From Vicinamibacteria bacterium (GTDB lineage: Bacteria; Acidobacteriota; Vicinamibacteria; Vicinamibacterales; UBA2999), in NCBI GenBank assembly GCA_025938035.1, contig JAICQE010000014.1, positions 1 through 40,644 on the forward strand: a DNA stretch of 40,644 bases, in the 5' to 3' direction. The notes under the pieces are model-generated. The model was not told where the DNA came from and made no database searches. It worked only from the letters and a program-made list of their open reading frames with translations. Numbering within the stretch: the first letter of the stretch is position 1; each line of letters starts with the position of its first letter. Made by a program: the position numbers and the translations under genes. Below are positions 32,695 through 40,542 of this stretch, one piece after another.

Positions 32695-34146
32695 GTGATC
32701 ACACGATACGCGACCGTTCTCGTCGCATCCCTTCTGTGCGCCTGCGCTCCGGCAACCCAGGAACAGCAGGTCATCGACGATGCCGTCGAGGCGATGGGTG
32801 GCGCCGGCCGGATCAGGGAGGTGAAGGCGCTGACCATTCAAGGCACCGGCACGGCGCCGAACGCGGGACAGAACCGCACGCCGGAGGACGAGCTGCCGGT
32901 ATGGAAGGTCACCGAGTACACCCGGCGAATCGACCTGGTGAACTGGCGAACGCGCGTGCAGCAGGTGCGCGAAGCGCAGTTCCTCTTCGCCGGTGAGCTG
33001 GTGCAGCGGCAGACGCAGGGAATCGACGGCGACGCCGCCTATAACGTCTCCGCCAGCGGAACCGTCTCCCGCGCCGGTGCGGCTGCCGCGCGCGATCGCC
33101 GCAGCGAGCTGCTGCATCATCCAGTCACGTTCCTCAAAACGATCGTCGACGCGGACATCACTTTGTCGAACCTCCGCGCCAGGGCCGGCGAACGGCTCGT
33201 GGACATCGCCATGCCGGATGGCGGCACCATGACCCTGGGTATCGACGCCGCCACGCATCTGCCGACGCGCGTGGTGTCGATGGCGGCCAACCCGAACATG
33301 GGCGACGTGGCAATCGAAACGCGGTTTTCAGACTACGAAGAGGTCGGCGGTCTGAAGCTGCCGCGGCGGCTCACCACGAAGATGGACTATTACCTCCAGC
33401 TCGATCTTCAGGTGGCGAAGAACGCCGTCGACGGCGATATGTCGGACCTGGCGCTCTCCGCCGCGCTCAGACAGGCGAAGGCGCCGGAACCGTCGCCCGT
33501 GGTGGTGACGGTTGAGCCGGTGGCGAAAGGGATCTGGTGGCTGGCCGGTTCGGGCAACCACCGCAGCGTCGTCTTCGAGTTCGACGATCACCTCGTTCTG
33601 TTCGAGGCGCCGGTCAACGAGGCACGGACGAAGGCGGTGATCGACAAGGCGCGCACGCTGAGTCCCAAGCCGCTGACGAAGGCGATCGTGTCGCACCACC
33701 ACTTCGACCACTCCGGCGGGCTGCGCGTGGCGATCGCCGAGGGGCTGACCATCGTCACGCACAGGTCCAACGAAGCGTTCTTCACGTCGCTGGTGGCGCG
33801 GCAGCACACCATCGCGCCGGACACACTCGAGAAGGTGCGCCGCCTGGTGACCTTCGAGCTCGTCGACGATCAGCTGACGCTGAAGGACGAGTCGATGGAA
33901 GTGCAGCTCTATCACCTGCTCGACAACCCGCGCGAAGGCACGAACATCTACGCCTATGTGCCGCGCGATCGGATCCTGGTGCAGGCCGACCTCTACGACG
34001 CCACATGGCTGCGCCACTCGTGGGGCGAGAACGTGCTGCGGAACCTCGAGCGCCGCGGGTTGAAGATCGAGCGAAGCGTCCCCGTCCACGGCGTCATCGA
34101 ACCGTTTGATCAGATGGTCAGGAACATCAAGTCGAAGCCGTCGTAA
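32695..34146 (+). CDS. Metallo-beta-lactamase-fold hydrolase, lipoprotein
   Basis: The 483-residue protein has an N-terminal export signal ending LLCAC, with Cys 17 as probable lipid anchor. An N-terminal beta-rich domain of about 260 residues resembles LolA/outer-membrane-sorting-like folds found before such enzymes. The C-terminal metallo-beta-lactamase domain begins near VAKGIWWLAGSGNHRSVVFEF. The metal motif is SHHHFDHSGGL (His 334, His 336, Asp 338, His 339), with later candidate ligands in VTHRSNEAFF, VQADLYDATW and PVHGVIEPF. Start is GTG 32695 with GAGGTGA eight to nine bases upstream. Its gene ends nine bases before a REP-like palindrome. The substrate is unknown; the two-domain plan fits the quinoprotein-relay-like or polyketide-hydrolase-like branches. 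Confidence 0.9.
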   Translation: MITRYATVLVASLLCACAPATQEQQVIDDAVEAMGGAGRIREVKALTIQGTGTAPNAGQNRTPEDELPVWKVTEYTRRIDLVNWRTRVQQVREAQFLFAGELVQRQTQGIDGDAAYNVSASGTVSRAGAAAARDRRSELLHHPVTFLKTIVDADITLSNLRARAGERLVDIAMPDGGTMTLGIDAATHLPTRVVSMAANPNMGDVAIETRFSDYEEVGGLKLPRRLTTKMDYYLQLDLQVAKNAVDGDMSDLALSAALRQAKAPEPSPVVVTVEPVAKGIWWLAGSGNHRSVVFEFDDHLVLFEAPVNEARTKAVIDKARTLSPKPLTKAIVSHHHFDHSGGLRVAIAEGLTIVTHRSNEAFFTSLVARQHTIAPDTLEKVRRLVTFELVDDQLTLKDESMEVQLYHLLDNPREGTNIYAYVPRDRILVQADLYDATWLRHSWGENVLRNLERRGLKIERSVPVHGVIEPFDQMVRNIKSKPS

Positions 34147-34155
34147 GCCGCCGTC

Positions 34156-34179
34156 GTAGTGTCCGCCTTTAGGCGGACC
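34156..34179 (-). repeat. REP-like palindrome filling a convergent gap
   Basis: GTAGT followed by GTCCGCCTTTAGGCGGAC and C lies between the convergent metallo-beta-lactamase-fold and VOC genes and occupies most of the 32-base gap. Its last base is the third base of the VOC stop codon. As an RNA hairpin it could end both transcripts. Confidence 0.85.
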
Positions 34180-34967
34180 TATCGCGCCGCCTGGTACACC
34201 GCGAACATCGCCTTCTGCGGGTCCTGCAGGATGACGAACCGTCCGCCGTCCGGAATCGCGTTCGGCCCCACCATAACCGACGCGCCGAGGCTTTTCGCTT
34301 GAGCGGCTGACGCGTCCAGGTCGGCGACCTGGAAGTAGGGCATCCAGTACGACGGCACCTGCGCCGGCATACTCTCGGGCATCGCCATCATCCCGACGCC
34401 GGGTTGTCCGTTGACGCTGAACTCCGTGTAGTCCATCACCGCCGCCGGTGCGCTGTGCTTGGCGCTCCACCCGAACATCTGCGTATAGAACGTCTCCGCC
34501 TTCTTCGGGTCGCGTGTGGTCAGCTCGGCCCAGCAGAGCGCGCCCGGTTCGTTGCGAACCTTCACGCCGATGTGCGCCTTCGGCTCCCAGACGTGAAAGA
34601 CGGCGCCGCTCGGATCCTGAATCACGGCCATCCGCCCGTGCGTCATGACATCGAATGGCCCGAACAGAACCGTGGCGTCGAGCGAGGCGGCGCGCTTCAC
34701 GGCGTCGTCCGCGTTCGGAACGGAGACGTACAGGTTCCAGTGCGAGGGGATGCCCATCTGTCGCTCGTCCTGCGGCAGACTGGCGCCGGCGGCGACATCC
34801 CGCCCCCGCATCGTGAAGATCGTATAGACGCCATCCGGGCCCATGTCGTGCTCGACGACGTCCCACCCGAAGAGGTTGCGGTAGAACGCGACGCCGGCTT
34901 TCGCGTCGGTGGTCATGAGCTCGACCCAGGAGAACGTGCCCGGTGCATGCGCGGTGAAGTCGGCCAT
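34179..34967 (-). CDS. Two-domain VOC (glyoxalase-fold) protein
   Basis: The 262-residue cytosolic protein is a tandem of two vicinal-oxygen-chelate domains. Domain one runs from GTFSWVELMTTDAKAGVAFY to GRMAVIQDPSGAVFHVWEP. Domain two runs from GALCWAELTTRDPKKAETFY to GGRFVILQDPQKAMFAVYQ. The parallel layout (WxEL at each start, DPxxAxFxV at each end) shows internal duplication. It resembles hydroxylase-like or 27 kDa antigen Cfp30B-like VOC proteins. No classical full glyoxalase I ligand set is obvious, so a lactoylglutathione lyase activity is not claimed. ATG 34967 is chosen because it lies six bases after a -10-like box; the open frame continues upstream into the divergent esterase gene without merit. 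The gap to that gene is 39 bases. Confidence 0.9.
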   Translation of the reverse strand: MADFTAHAPGTFSWVELMTTDAKAGVAFYRNLFGWDVVEHDMGPDGVYTIFTMRGRDVAAGASLPQDERQMGIPSHWNLYVSVPNADDAVKRAASLDATVLFGPFDVMTHGRMAVIQDPSGAVFHVWEPKAHIGVKVRNEPGALCWAELTTRDPKKAETFYTQMFGWSAKHSAPAAVMDYTEFSVNGQPGVGMMAMPESMPAQVPSYWMPYFQVADLDASAAQAKSLGASVMVGPNAIPDGGRFVILQDPQKAMFAVYQAAR

Positions 34968-34979
34968 GAACCGAAGATA
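34968..34979 (-). promoter_or_regulatory. -10 box implying leaderless start of VOC gene
   Basis: On the minus strand TATCTT (34979-34974) is followed by CGGTTC and ATG. There is no ribosome-binding sequence. An overlapping alternative, TATATC, lies two bases further upstream. Confidence 0.4.
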
Positions 34980-34993
34980 TACGATTCCGGTGG

Positions 34994-35006
34994 GATAATC
35001 CGCGCC
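34994..35006 (+). promoter_or_regulatory. -10 box implying leaderless start of carboxylesterase gene
   Basis: GATAAT (34994-34999) is followed by CCGCGCC and ATG 35007. The discriminator CCGCGC is the same as after TACAAT at 13167-13178. No Shine-Dalgarno sequence exists, and the whole divergent gap is only 39 bases, so the two promoters lie back to back. Confidence 0.5.
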
Positions 35007-36617
35007 ATGAGGAAACGAGTCGTCGTCGTGTGCGCCGCGACGCAGTTGCTGGCTGCTGCAACAGGCGGCGCGCAAATCCGTGAGGTCGAGGTGACCGGTG
35101 GCCGCGTGTCGGGCGCGGTGGCCAATGGAATCGCCGCGTTCAAGGGCATTCCGTTTGCCGCGCCGCCCGTGGGCGATTTGCGCTGGAAGTCTCCACAGCC
35201 GGTGAACAGCTGGAGTGGCGTGAAGGCGGCAACGACGTTTGCGCCGAGCTGCGTTCAGGACGTGTCGATCGGCAAGTTGTTCGGCGCGCCCGAGGCGACG
35301 GGCGAGGACTGCCTCTACCTGAACGTCTGGACGCCGGCCAAGGCGGCGCGGGAACGCCGCCCGGTGATGGTGTGGATCTACGGCGGGGCGTTCTCGAGTG
35401 GCATGACGAGCATTCCGGCCTACGACGGCGCGCCGTTGGCCGGAAAAGGCGTCGTTCTCGTCAGCATCGCGTATCGCGTCGGGCCGTTCGGGTTCCTCGC
35501 GCATCCCGAGTTAACGAAAGAGCGCGCTTCGCCTCCGCTCGGGGCAGGCGGCAAGGGGTCGGGCAATTACGGTCTGCAGGATCAGATTGCCGCCCTGCGG
35601 TGGGTGAAGGACAACATCGCGAAGTTCGGCGGCGATCCGAACGCCGTGACGATCTTCGGCGAGTCCGCCGGGGGGATGTCGGTCAGCATGCTGGCCGCGT
35701 CGCCGGCCGCGAACGGCCTCTTCCATCGCGCGATCTCACAGAGCGGTGGTCATTTCGGTCCGGCGCGGACCGGCACGATCGGTGGCGCCACGTCGCCTCC
35801 ATTGAAGGTGGCGGAAGGAATCGGCCAGGCGTTTCTGAAAAGGCTCGGCGCTGCGGACATCCAATCGGCCAGGCAGGTGCCGGCGGAAAAGATTCAGGCG
35901 GCCATGGGGCCAGGGCTGCAGGGCGCGTTCTGGCCCGTGTTTGACGGCGACGTCCTCCCTGGCGATCAGTACGAGCTGTATCAGGCGAAACGGTTCAACG
36001 ACACGCCGGTGCTGATCGGTTCGAATTCCGACGAGGGCATCACGTTTTCTCCGGGGATCACTTCGGCGGCGGTACTTGAAAAGTCGCTTCGCGCGGGTTA
36101 CGGGGAGCATGCCGAGAAGCTCCTTGCCGTGTATCCTCACGCGACCGACGCGGAAGCCTCGCAGAGCATGCGCAACGTGATGCGCGACACGACGTTCGGG
36201 TGGCCGGCGTGGGCGTGGGCGATGCTGCAGTCGAAGCACGGCAGCGGCAAGGCCTTCGTCTACTACTTCGATCACCGCACGTCCCTGTCACGGAACGGCG
36301 CCGGTCACGCCGCGGAAATCCCGTACGTGTTCCGGACGCTTGGCATGTTCAGCGGTCCGGCTGCCCTCGTCGGGAAACCGCAGCCCGACGATCACGCAAT
36401 GTCCGAGTTGATGAGCAGTTATTTCGTCAACTTCGCCCGGACTGGCGACCCGAACGGGCCCGGACTGCCGAAATGGCCGGCCTTCACCGAGTCGTCGCAA
36501 ACGGTGATGCACTTCGACGCCAAGTCGAGCGCGCGGCCGCTGCCGAACATGGCACAGATCAAAGCGATGGATGCCTACTTCGCCTGGCGCCGCGAGGAGG
36601 CAAAGGCACGCAAATAG
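35007..36617 (+). CDS. Type-B carboxylesterase, exported
   Basis: The 536-residue enzyme is a carboxylesterase/lipase type B (PF00135). A signal peptide precedes about residue 22 (QLLAAATGGAQ). The substrate-fold motifs are GIPFAAPPVGDLRW, EDCLYLNVWTP (about 100-110) and VWIYGGAFSSG (oxyanion hole, about 123-132). The catalytic triad is visible as Ser 220 in FGESAGGMS, Glu 343 in SNSDEGI and His 434 in GHAAEIPYVF. The chain is full length and hydrolyses carboxylic esters, probably outside the cytoplasm. A -10-like box lies seven bases before ATG 35007. The stop codon overlaps the presumed start region of the following MFS gene, so the two are probably co-expressed. Confidence 0.95.
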   Translation: MRKRVVVVCAATQLLAAATGGAQIREVEVTGGRVSGAVANGIAAFKGIPFAAPPVGDLRWKSPQPVNSWSGVKAATTFAPSCVQDVSIGKLFGAPEATGEDCLYLNVWTPAKAARERRPVMVWIYGGAFSSGMTSIPAYDGAPLAGKGVVLVSIAYRVGPFGFLAHPELTKERASPPLGAGGKGSGNYGLQDQIAALRWVKDNIAKFGGDPNAVTIFGESAGGMSVSMLAASPAANGLFHRAISQSGGHFGPARTGTIGGATSPPLKVAEGIGQAFLKRLGAADIQSARQVPAEKIQAAMGPGLQGAFWPVFDGDVLPGDQYELYQAKRFNDTPVLIGSNSDEGITFSPGITSAAVLEKSLRAGYGEHAEKLLAVYPHATDAEASQSMRNVMRDTTFGWPAWAWAMLQSKHGSGKAFVYYFDHRTSLSRNGAGHAAEIPYVFRTLGMFSGPAALVGKPQPDDHAMSELMSSYFVNFARTGDPNGPGLPKWPAFTESSQTVMHFDAKSSARPLPNMAQIKAMDAYFAWRREEAKARK

Positions 36618-37825
36618 TCACTCGCGATGCGGCGCTGATCTGTGCCGCGGGCGGCACGCGCGCCGCGGCGATCAGCCTTGTCGGCGTCCTCATCGTCATT
36701 CACCTCGCCAGCCGCGGTCTGTCCGTCGGCGCGATCGGTCTGATCATCGGGACTGGGATAGCCGCGAGCGCCGCAGGCACCATCATCGCGGCGCTCCGCG
36801 CGGATCGATGGGGTCCGCGGCGAACGCTCGTCGTGTTGAGCCTGCTCTCAGGTGCTGGCTACGCCGCCCTGGCATTCACCGCCGCGGTTCCTGTTCTGAT
36901 GCTGATCGCGGCGGTCGCCATGCTCAACGGTCTGGGCCGCGACCGCGGCCCGGCCTCCGCGCTCGAACAGGCGCTTCTGCCCGCGACGACCACGGACGAG
37001 CGGCGTACCTGGACGATGGCCTGGTACAACGTCGTCGTCGATTCCGGCCACGCGCTGGGCGCGCTGGGCGCCGCACTGCCCACTGTCTTTGCCGGCGCAC
37101 TGGACATGAGCGCGGTCGACGGCCGCGCGCTGACGTTCGTGCTCTGCGGGATCGCGGTTTGCGCCTCGACCATTCCGTATCTGTTGCTGCGCCCGCACGT
37201 CGCGCCTGTGCCTGCGCCGGGGTTCATGACGAACGACGCCGTCGATCCGCGTACGCGCGCCGTCGTCCGCCGGATTGCCGGACTCTTCGCGATCGACAGC
37301 ATTGGCGGCGGCTTCCTCAGCTCGGCGCTCGTCGCCTACTGGTTCTTCGAGCGTTACGGCACGACTGAAGTGCAGCTGGCCTACCTGTTCTTTGCCGCGC
37401 GAATCCTGAATGTCGTCTCGCATCTTGCGGCCGCGTGGATGGCCAGGCGCATCGGCCTGGTCAACACCATGGTGCTGACGCACCTGCCCTCGAGCGTCTT
37501 CATGATGCTCGCACCCACGGCTCCGACAGCCGGTGCCGCGGCCGCGCTGTTCCTGGCCCGTGAGGCGCTCGTGGAGATGGACGTTCCGACGCGGCAGTCA
37601 TACGTGATGGCGGTCGTGCCGCCGTCGGCCCGAACCTACGCGAGCGGGATGACGAACGTCACGCGCAATGCGGGCTGGGCCGTCGGTCCGTTGGTTGGCG
37701 GCACCGTCATGCAGCATGTGTCCCTGGCGGCGCCGATCTTCATCGGCGCGACGCTGAAAATCTTCTATGACATCGCGCTCTACAGATCGTTCCGCCATCT
37801 GAAAGCGCCGGAGGAGGTCACTTAG
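36614..37825 (+). CDS. Major facilitator superfamily permease with unclear start codon
   Basis: This polytopic protein of about 403 residues has the MFS pattern. The first helix is ALICAAGGTRAAAISLVGVLIVI. The loop 2-3 motif is seen as ADRWGPRRTLVV (about 57-68), and roughly twelve hydrophobic segments follow, with the second half opening at VVRRIAGLFAIDSIGGGFL. The C-terminal half has the related loop WMARRIGLVNTMVL. Homology would put the N-terminus at about IVTRDAALIC, yet no ATG, GTG or TTG is in frame there. Candidates are ATA 36614, CTG 36635, or ATG 36473 deep inside the esterase gene. The first codons overlap the esterase stop. The 3' end overlaps the convergent gene by eight bases. 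The transported compound is unknown. Confidence 0.82.
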   Translation: MVTRDAALICAAGGTRAAAISLVGVLIVIHLASRGLSVGAIGLIIGTGIAASAAGTIIAALRADRWGPRRTLVVLSLLSGAGYAALAFTAAVPVLMLIAAVAMLNGLGRDRGPASALEQALLPATTTDERRTWTMAWYNVVVDSGHALGALGAALPTVFAGALDMSAVDGRALTFVLCGIAVCASTIPYLLLRPHVAPVPAPGFMTNDAVDPRTRAVVRRIAGLFAIDSIGGGFLSSALVAYWFFERYGTTEVQLAYLFFAARILNVVSHLAAAWMARRIGLVNTMVLTHLPSSVFMMLAPTAPTAGAAAALFLAREALVEMDVPTRQSYVMAVVPPSARTYASGMTNVTRNAGWAVGPLVGGTVMQHVSLAAPIFIGATLKIFYDIALYRSFRHLKAPEEVT

Positions 37826-38396
37826 AAGGTTCCGCAGTCGCGCGTCTGTAGACGTAGGTGTGCTTGAAGTTGTTGGGAGCGAATCCCATCGTTGCGATGT
37901 GACCCGGCGGCTCGACGTGACTGAGCTGCCGATGCATCGTCAAGACGTCGCCCTCCACCGAGAACGCGTCCGTCGCCAGGTCGAACACGTTCCTGTCGCG
38001 CCGCCTGATGCTTTTGGTGCTGACCACGAGCATGTCCGCGACGAGCAGGAAGGTGTCCTGGTATTCGTAGGCCTGGCTGTCGCGATCCCGAATCGCCGGT
38101 GTGCCGTCGAAGCGGACGGCTCTCACCTGCAGCTCGCTGATGTTGTCGCCTGGACGCAGGCGGAGGCGCTCCGTCAGCGTGAGCACCTCTGGCGTCGCGG
38201 TAATCGTGAGAGTTCGCGGAATGCGCGGGGCCATGCCGAGGGTGCCGGTGCTGGCCTGTTCATCGAGGACCCAGGTGCCGGCGAACTGCGGAAACGTGCG
38301 CGGAGTATTTGGAGGCCGCTGCGCGGAGGCGCCTTCCAGCGAAGCGATCGCGACGAGTGCTGCTCCGGCAAGTACGGCCAGGCGTTTCCCTGTCAT
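37818..38396 (-). CDS. Secreted protein of unknown function (192 aa)
   Basis: From ATG 38396 the protein has 192 residues: a signal peptide (MTGKRLAVLAGAALVAIASL, cleaved after ASA) and a mature domain beginning FPQFAGTWVLDEQAS. That opening, followed by alternating beta-strands (LTITATPEVLTLTERLRL, VEGDVLTMHRQLSH), is typical of lipocalin-like small exported acidobacterial proteins of unknown role. The start is favoured because an extended -10 (TGG, then TATGGT) ends six bases upstream; the open frame continues to 38468 but gives a poor N-terminus. It is convergent with the MFS gene, overlapping it by eight bases, and divergent from the DUF3738 gene with a 105-base gap. Confidence 0.82.
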   Translation of the reverse strand: MTGKRLAVLAGAALVAIASLEGASAQRPPNTPRTFPQFAGTWVLDEQASTGTLGMAPRIPRTLTITATPEVLTLTERLRLRPGDNISELQVRAVRFDGTPAIRDRDSQAYEYQDTFLLVADMLVVSTKSIRRRDRNVFDLATDAFSVEGDVLTMHRQLSHVEPPGHIATMGFAPNNFKHTYVYRRATAEPSK

Positions 38397-38411
38397 CCGC
38401 GCACCATACCA
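38397..38411 (-). promoter_or_regulatory. Extended -10 box implying leaderless start
   Basis: On the minus strand TGGTATGGT (38411-38403) is an extended -10, followed by GCGCGG and ATG 38396. No Shine-Dalgarno sequence is seen. Confidence 0.45.
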
Positions 38412-38451
38412 GTCGTTCGTTACGCATTCGTGAATCACCTTTGCCGCCCGA

Positions 38452-38485
38452 TTGCAACGTGTGCGCAAGTCTTACATAATGTAAG
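38452..38485 (+). promoter_or_regulatory. Promoter with BlaI/MecI-like palindromic operator on its -10
   Basis: TTGCAA (38452-38457), a 17-base spacer and CATAAT (38475-38480) form a good promoter for the DUF3738 gene. The perfect palindrome CTTACATAATGTAAG (38471-38485) covers the -10. Its TACAT/ATGTA arms resemble the TACA/TGTA half-sites bound by BlaI/MecI/CopY-type repressors, which are numerous in Acidobacteriota. No such repressor gene is in the window. Confidence 0.55.
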
Positions 38486-38501
38486 TACGTTTAATACTGG
38501 C

Positions 38502-39284
38502 ATGGATATGCGAATTCGAGCTGGCATCGCGTTCGTCCTCCTCGTATCGGCGGCAACGGGATGGGCGCAATCAGCGGATGCCGAGCGGCCCAGGTTCGAC
38601 GTGGCGTCGGTCAAACCGAACAAGAACAGCGAAGGCGTAATACGGTTCGCGATCCAACCTGGCGGCCGATTCGCGGCGACCGATATACCGCTCAAGCAGC
38701 TCATTCGCGCGGCATACACGCTGCAGCTCTACCAGATCGTCGATGCTCCCTCGTGGACGGAATCCGAACGCTTCGACATTACGGCGGTGACCGATCGTGA
38801 ACTGAGGGAGGACACCACGTGGGCGCCCGGCGATAAGTACGCGCTGGTGCAGTTGATGTTGCAGTCACTCCTCGCCGAACGCTTCAGCTTCCGCGCGCAT
38901 TTCGAAGAGCGCCCGGGGCAGGTGTACGCGCTCGTCGTCGACGACAAGGAGCGCGCGGCGAAAGCACTCGCCCCGGCCAAGCCGTGCGGCACCGACTGCG
39001 CAATGCAGATCAAATCGGGCACGCTACGCGCCCCCAACGTCGAGCTGCCGCTACTCGCCGAACTCCTGTCGCAACTCACCGGTCGACCTGTGACGGATGC
39101 AACCGGCCTCGCCGGCAACTTCGAGATCAACTTGCGTTGGACGCCAGAATCGCAGGAGGCCACTGCCGATGCGCCGTCGCTCTTTACGGCGTTGCCTGAA
39201 CAATTAGGACTTCGTCTGGACGCGCGAAGGGGTCCGATCAGAATGCTCGTCGTCGATTCCGTGGACCGGCCCACCGCCGACTAA
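38502..39284 (+). CDS. DUF3738 / TIGR03435 family exported protein
   Basis: The 260-residue protein belongs to the acidobacterial soil family TIGR03435 (DUF3738). It starts MDMRIRAGIAFVLLVSAATGWAQ-like, with a signal peptide cleaved after WAQ. Family landmarks are RPRFDVASVKPN (about 28-39), RFAATDIPLKQLIRAAYTL, LQSLLAERFSFRAHFEER, the DATGLAGNFEINLRW stretch and the closing LGLRLDARRGPIRMLVVDSV. Members are often encoded near BlaI repressors and M56 (BlaR1-like) peptidases, and some are fused to them, but their role is unknown. ATG 38502 is used here; ATG 38508 is an alternative. No ribosome site is visible. The gene is complete and of usual length. Confidence 0.93.
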   Translation: MDMRIRAGIAFVLLVSAATGWAQSADAERPRFDVASVKPNKNSEGVIRFAIQPGGRFAATDIPLKQLIRAAYTLQLYQIVDAPSWTESERFDITAVTDRELREDTTWAPGDKYALVQLMLQSLLAERFSFRAHFEERPGQVYALVVDDKERAAKALAPAKPCGTDCAMQIKSGTLRAPNVELPLLAELLSQLTGRPVTDATGLAGNFEINLRWTPESQEATADAPSLFTALPEQLGLRLDARRGPIRMLVVDSVDRPTAD

Positions 39285-39321
39285 GGTTCTTGTGTCATCC
39301 TGATCGTGAAAGGGGCTGGCC

Positions 39322-39492
39322 ATGCTTTCCATCTCCATCGCCGAGGATGACGGTCGAACGCTGAAGGAATTCCTCGAAGCAAAACTCATCGATTTGCGGC
39401 GCGAGATTTCGCATACCGATTCGCCCCGGTTCCGCGAGACGCTGTATCAGCTCGAGGGCGTGCTGCAGCGGACGATCGCGCAATTGCCGTAG
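39322..39492 (+). CDS. Small conserved-looking protein (56 aa)
   Basis: An open frame of 57 codons from ATG 39322 to TAG 39492 encodes a charged helical protein. It opens with MLSISIAEDDGRTLKEFLEA, continues with LRREISHTDSPRFRETL and ends QRTIAQLP. AGGGG lies about eight bases before the ATG. The pattern of a leucine-rich helix, LRxEI-HTD, then a second helix is one I recall in short acidobacterial proteins of unknown function. It has no signal peptide or membrane helix. It follows the DUF3738 gene by 37 bases on the same strand and may be co-transcribed with it. Confidence 0.65.
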   Translation: MLSISIAEDDGRTLKEFLEAKLIDLRREISHTDSPRFRETLYQLEGVLQRTIAQLP

Positions 39493-39524
39493 GTCACGCG
39501 GATAGCGAGGCTGAGCGCCGACGA

Positions 39525-40469
39525 TTACTCTCGAAGCAGCGCGTGTTTGAAAACGTTCGCGCGGTGATAGTCGAGATACGCGTTCTGTTCCGTAGTGAAC
39601 TCGCCAACCCGCACCCCGGCGTCGATGCCCCAGGCATCGAGCAGCTTGTCGCGTACCTCTGGAACGATCACCAACTCTTGGTTGCTTGAAAAGGTGATAT
39701 AGCCCTCATCAAAAAGGTGATCGATGTGCGGCGAGAGCAGAAGGCCGTTGGCGCCGTCGAGCCGCTCCACGTCGCTTGCGTCGCGCCATGGTTTTATGTG
39801 ACTGGCTTTCAAGTGCCGGGGTTCACCAACGCGCGTCACGCGGCACGCCTCCTCGCGCAAGAGAACGTTCGCCCTAAAAACTCCCTGACCTCTTCGGGCA
39901 CGAACGATTTGCTCCCGGAAGGTGGGCCCGGTCAGCACGTGCTCAAACACTAGATCCGTTTCGACATCGACCGGCTCAACGACAGTCTGTAAAACGGCGA
40001 TTGTGGCGTACGCATCCCAGTAGGCCTGACCGATCAGCGCTATAAGCGCTTCAGCCAACGGTTGTGGTACCTCTGCGAGGTAGACGGACTGCAAGCCGTC
40101 TCCAGTTTCCTGAAGAGGCGAGTATTTGGTAGGCAGGAAAGGCCGCAGAATCGCTGCGTGGTCCTTTGGACGGAGCTGGGTGTCCAATACACAGTAGTCG
40201 ACAGGCACGAACCAGCCGTCTTTCGACCAGTTCAATCCAGCATTTCCGAAGTCGGGTTTCGGACCGGTTTGCGCTCTCCCTGTGACTACGCCGATTGCCT
40301 TGATGCGAGCATCGCAGAACGAGAACACGACGTCGCCGGGTGACACTTCCCGCATGTTCTCGTAGAACTGATTCCGGGCACCGTTCGCGTTTCGCTTCGG
40401 GGACCACATGAAGCTGCCGCGAACTTCCGCCCTGTACGTCTGGTTCTGGTTAACCCACCAGTACCGCAT
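39525..40469 (-). CDS. EVE-HNH endonuclease, probable type IV restriction enzyme
   Basis: The 314-residue protein has two domains. Residues about 1-160 match an EVE/PUA-like base-reading fold: MRYWWVNQNQTYRAEVRG at the start, EVSPGDVVFSFCDARIKAIG (about 41-60) and KDGWFVPVDYCVL. Residues about 185-275 are an HNH_2-type nuclease with KASHIKPWRDA (His 224), LDGANGLLLSPHIDHLFDEG (Asn 241, His 248, His 251) and a following beta-hairpin. Fused EVE-HNH enzymes such as VcaM4I cut DNA carrying modified cytosine, so this is probably a modification-dependent defence nuclease. No methyltransferase gene is adjacent, as expected for type IV. ATG 40469 is preferred because the open frame further upstream translates palindromic repeats. 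TATAGT (40491-40486) may be its -10. Confidence 0.9.
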   Translation of the reverse strand: MRYWWVNQNQTYRAEVRGSFMWSPKRNANGARNQFYENMREVSPGDVVFSFCDARIKAIGVVTGRAQTGPKPDFGNAGLNWSKDGWFVPVDYCVLDTQLRPKDHAAILRPFLPTKYSPLQETGDGLQSVYLAEVPQPLAEALIALIGQAYWDAYATIAVLQTVVEPVDVETDLVFEHVLTGPTFREQIVRARRGQGVFRANVLLREEACRVTRVGEPRHLKASHIKPWRDASDVERLDGANGLLLSPHIDHLFDEGYITFSSNQELVIVPEVRDKLLDAWGIDAGVRVGEFTTEQNAYLDYHRANVFKHALLRE

Positions 40470-40500
40470 GCACGGATTCGGCCCACTATAGGCGCGATGA

Positions 40501-40542
40501 CTCCTGAAAGCGAACGATGCAGGAGTAACCCCTGAAAGGGGT
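40501..40542. repeat. Cluster of short palindromes with CCTGAA cores
   Basis: CTCCTG (40501-40506) pairs with CAGGAG (40520-40525), and ACCCCTGAAAGGGGT (40528-40542) is a perfect arm-and-loop palindrome. A further ACCCCTGAA half-site follows at 40564-40572. All share a CCTGAA centre with the REP-like elements to the right. They lie upstream of the EVE-HNH gene. Confidence 0.6.
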
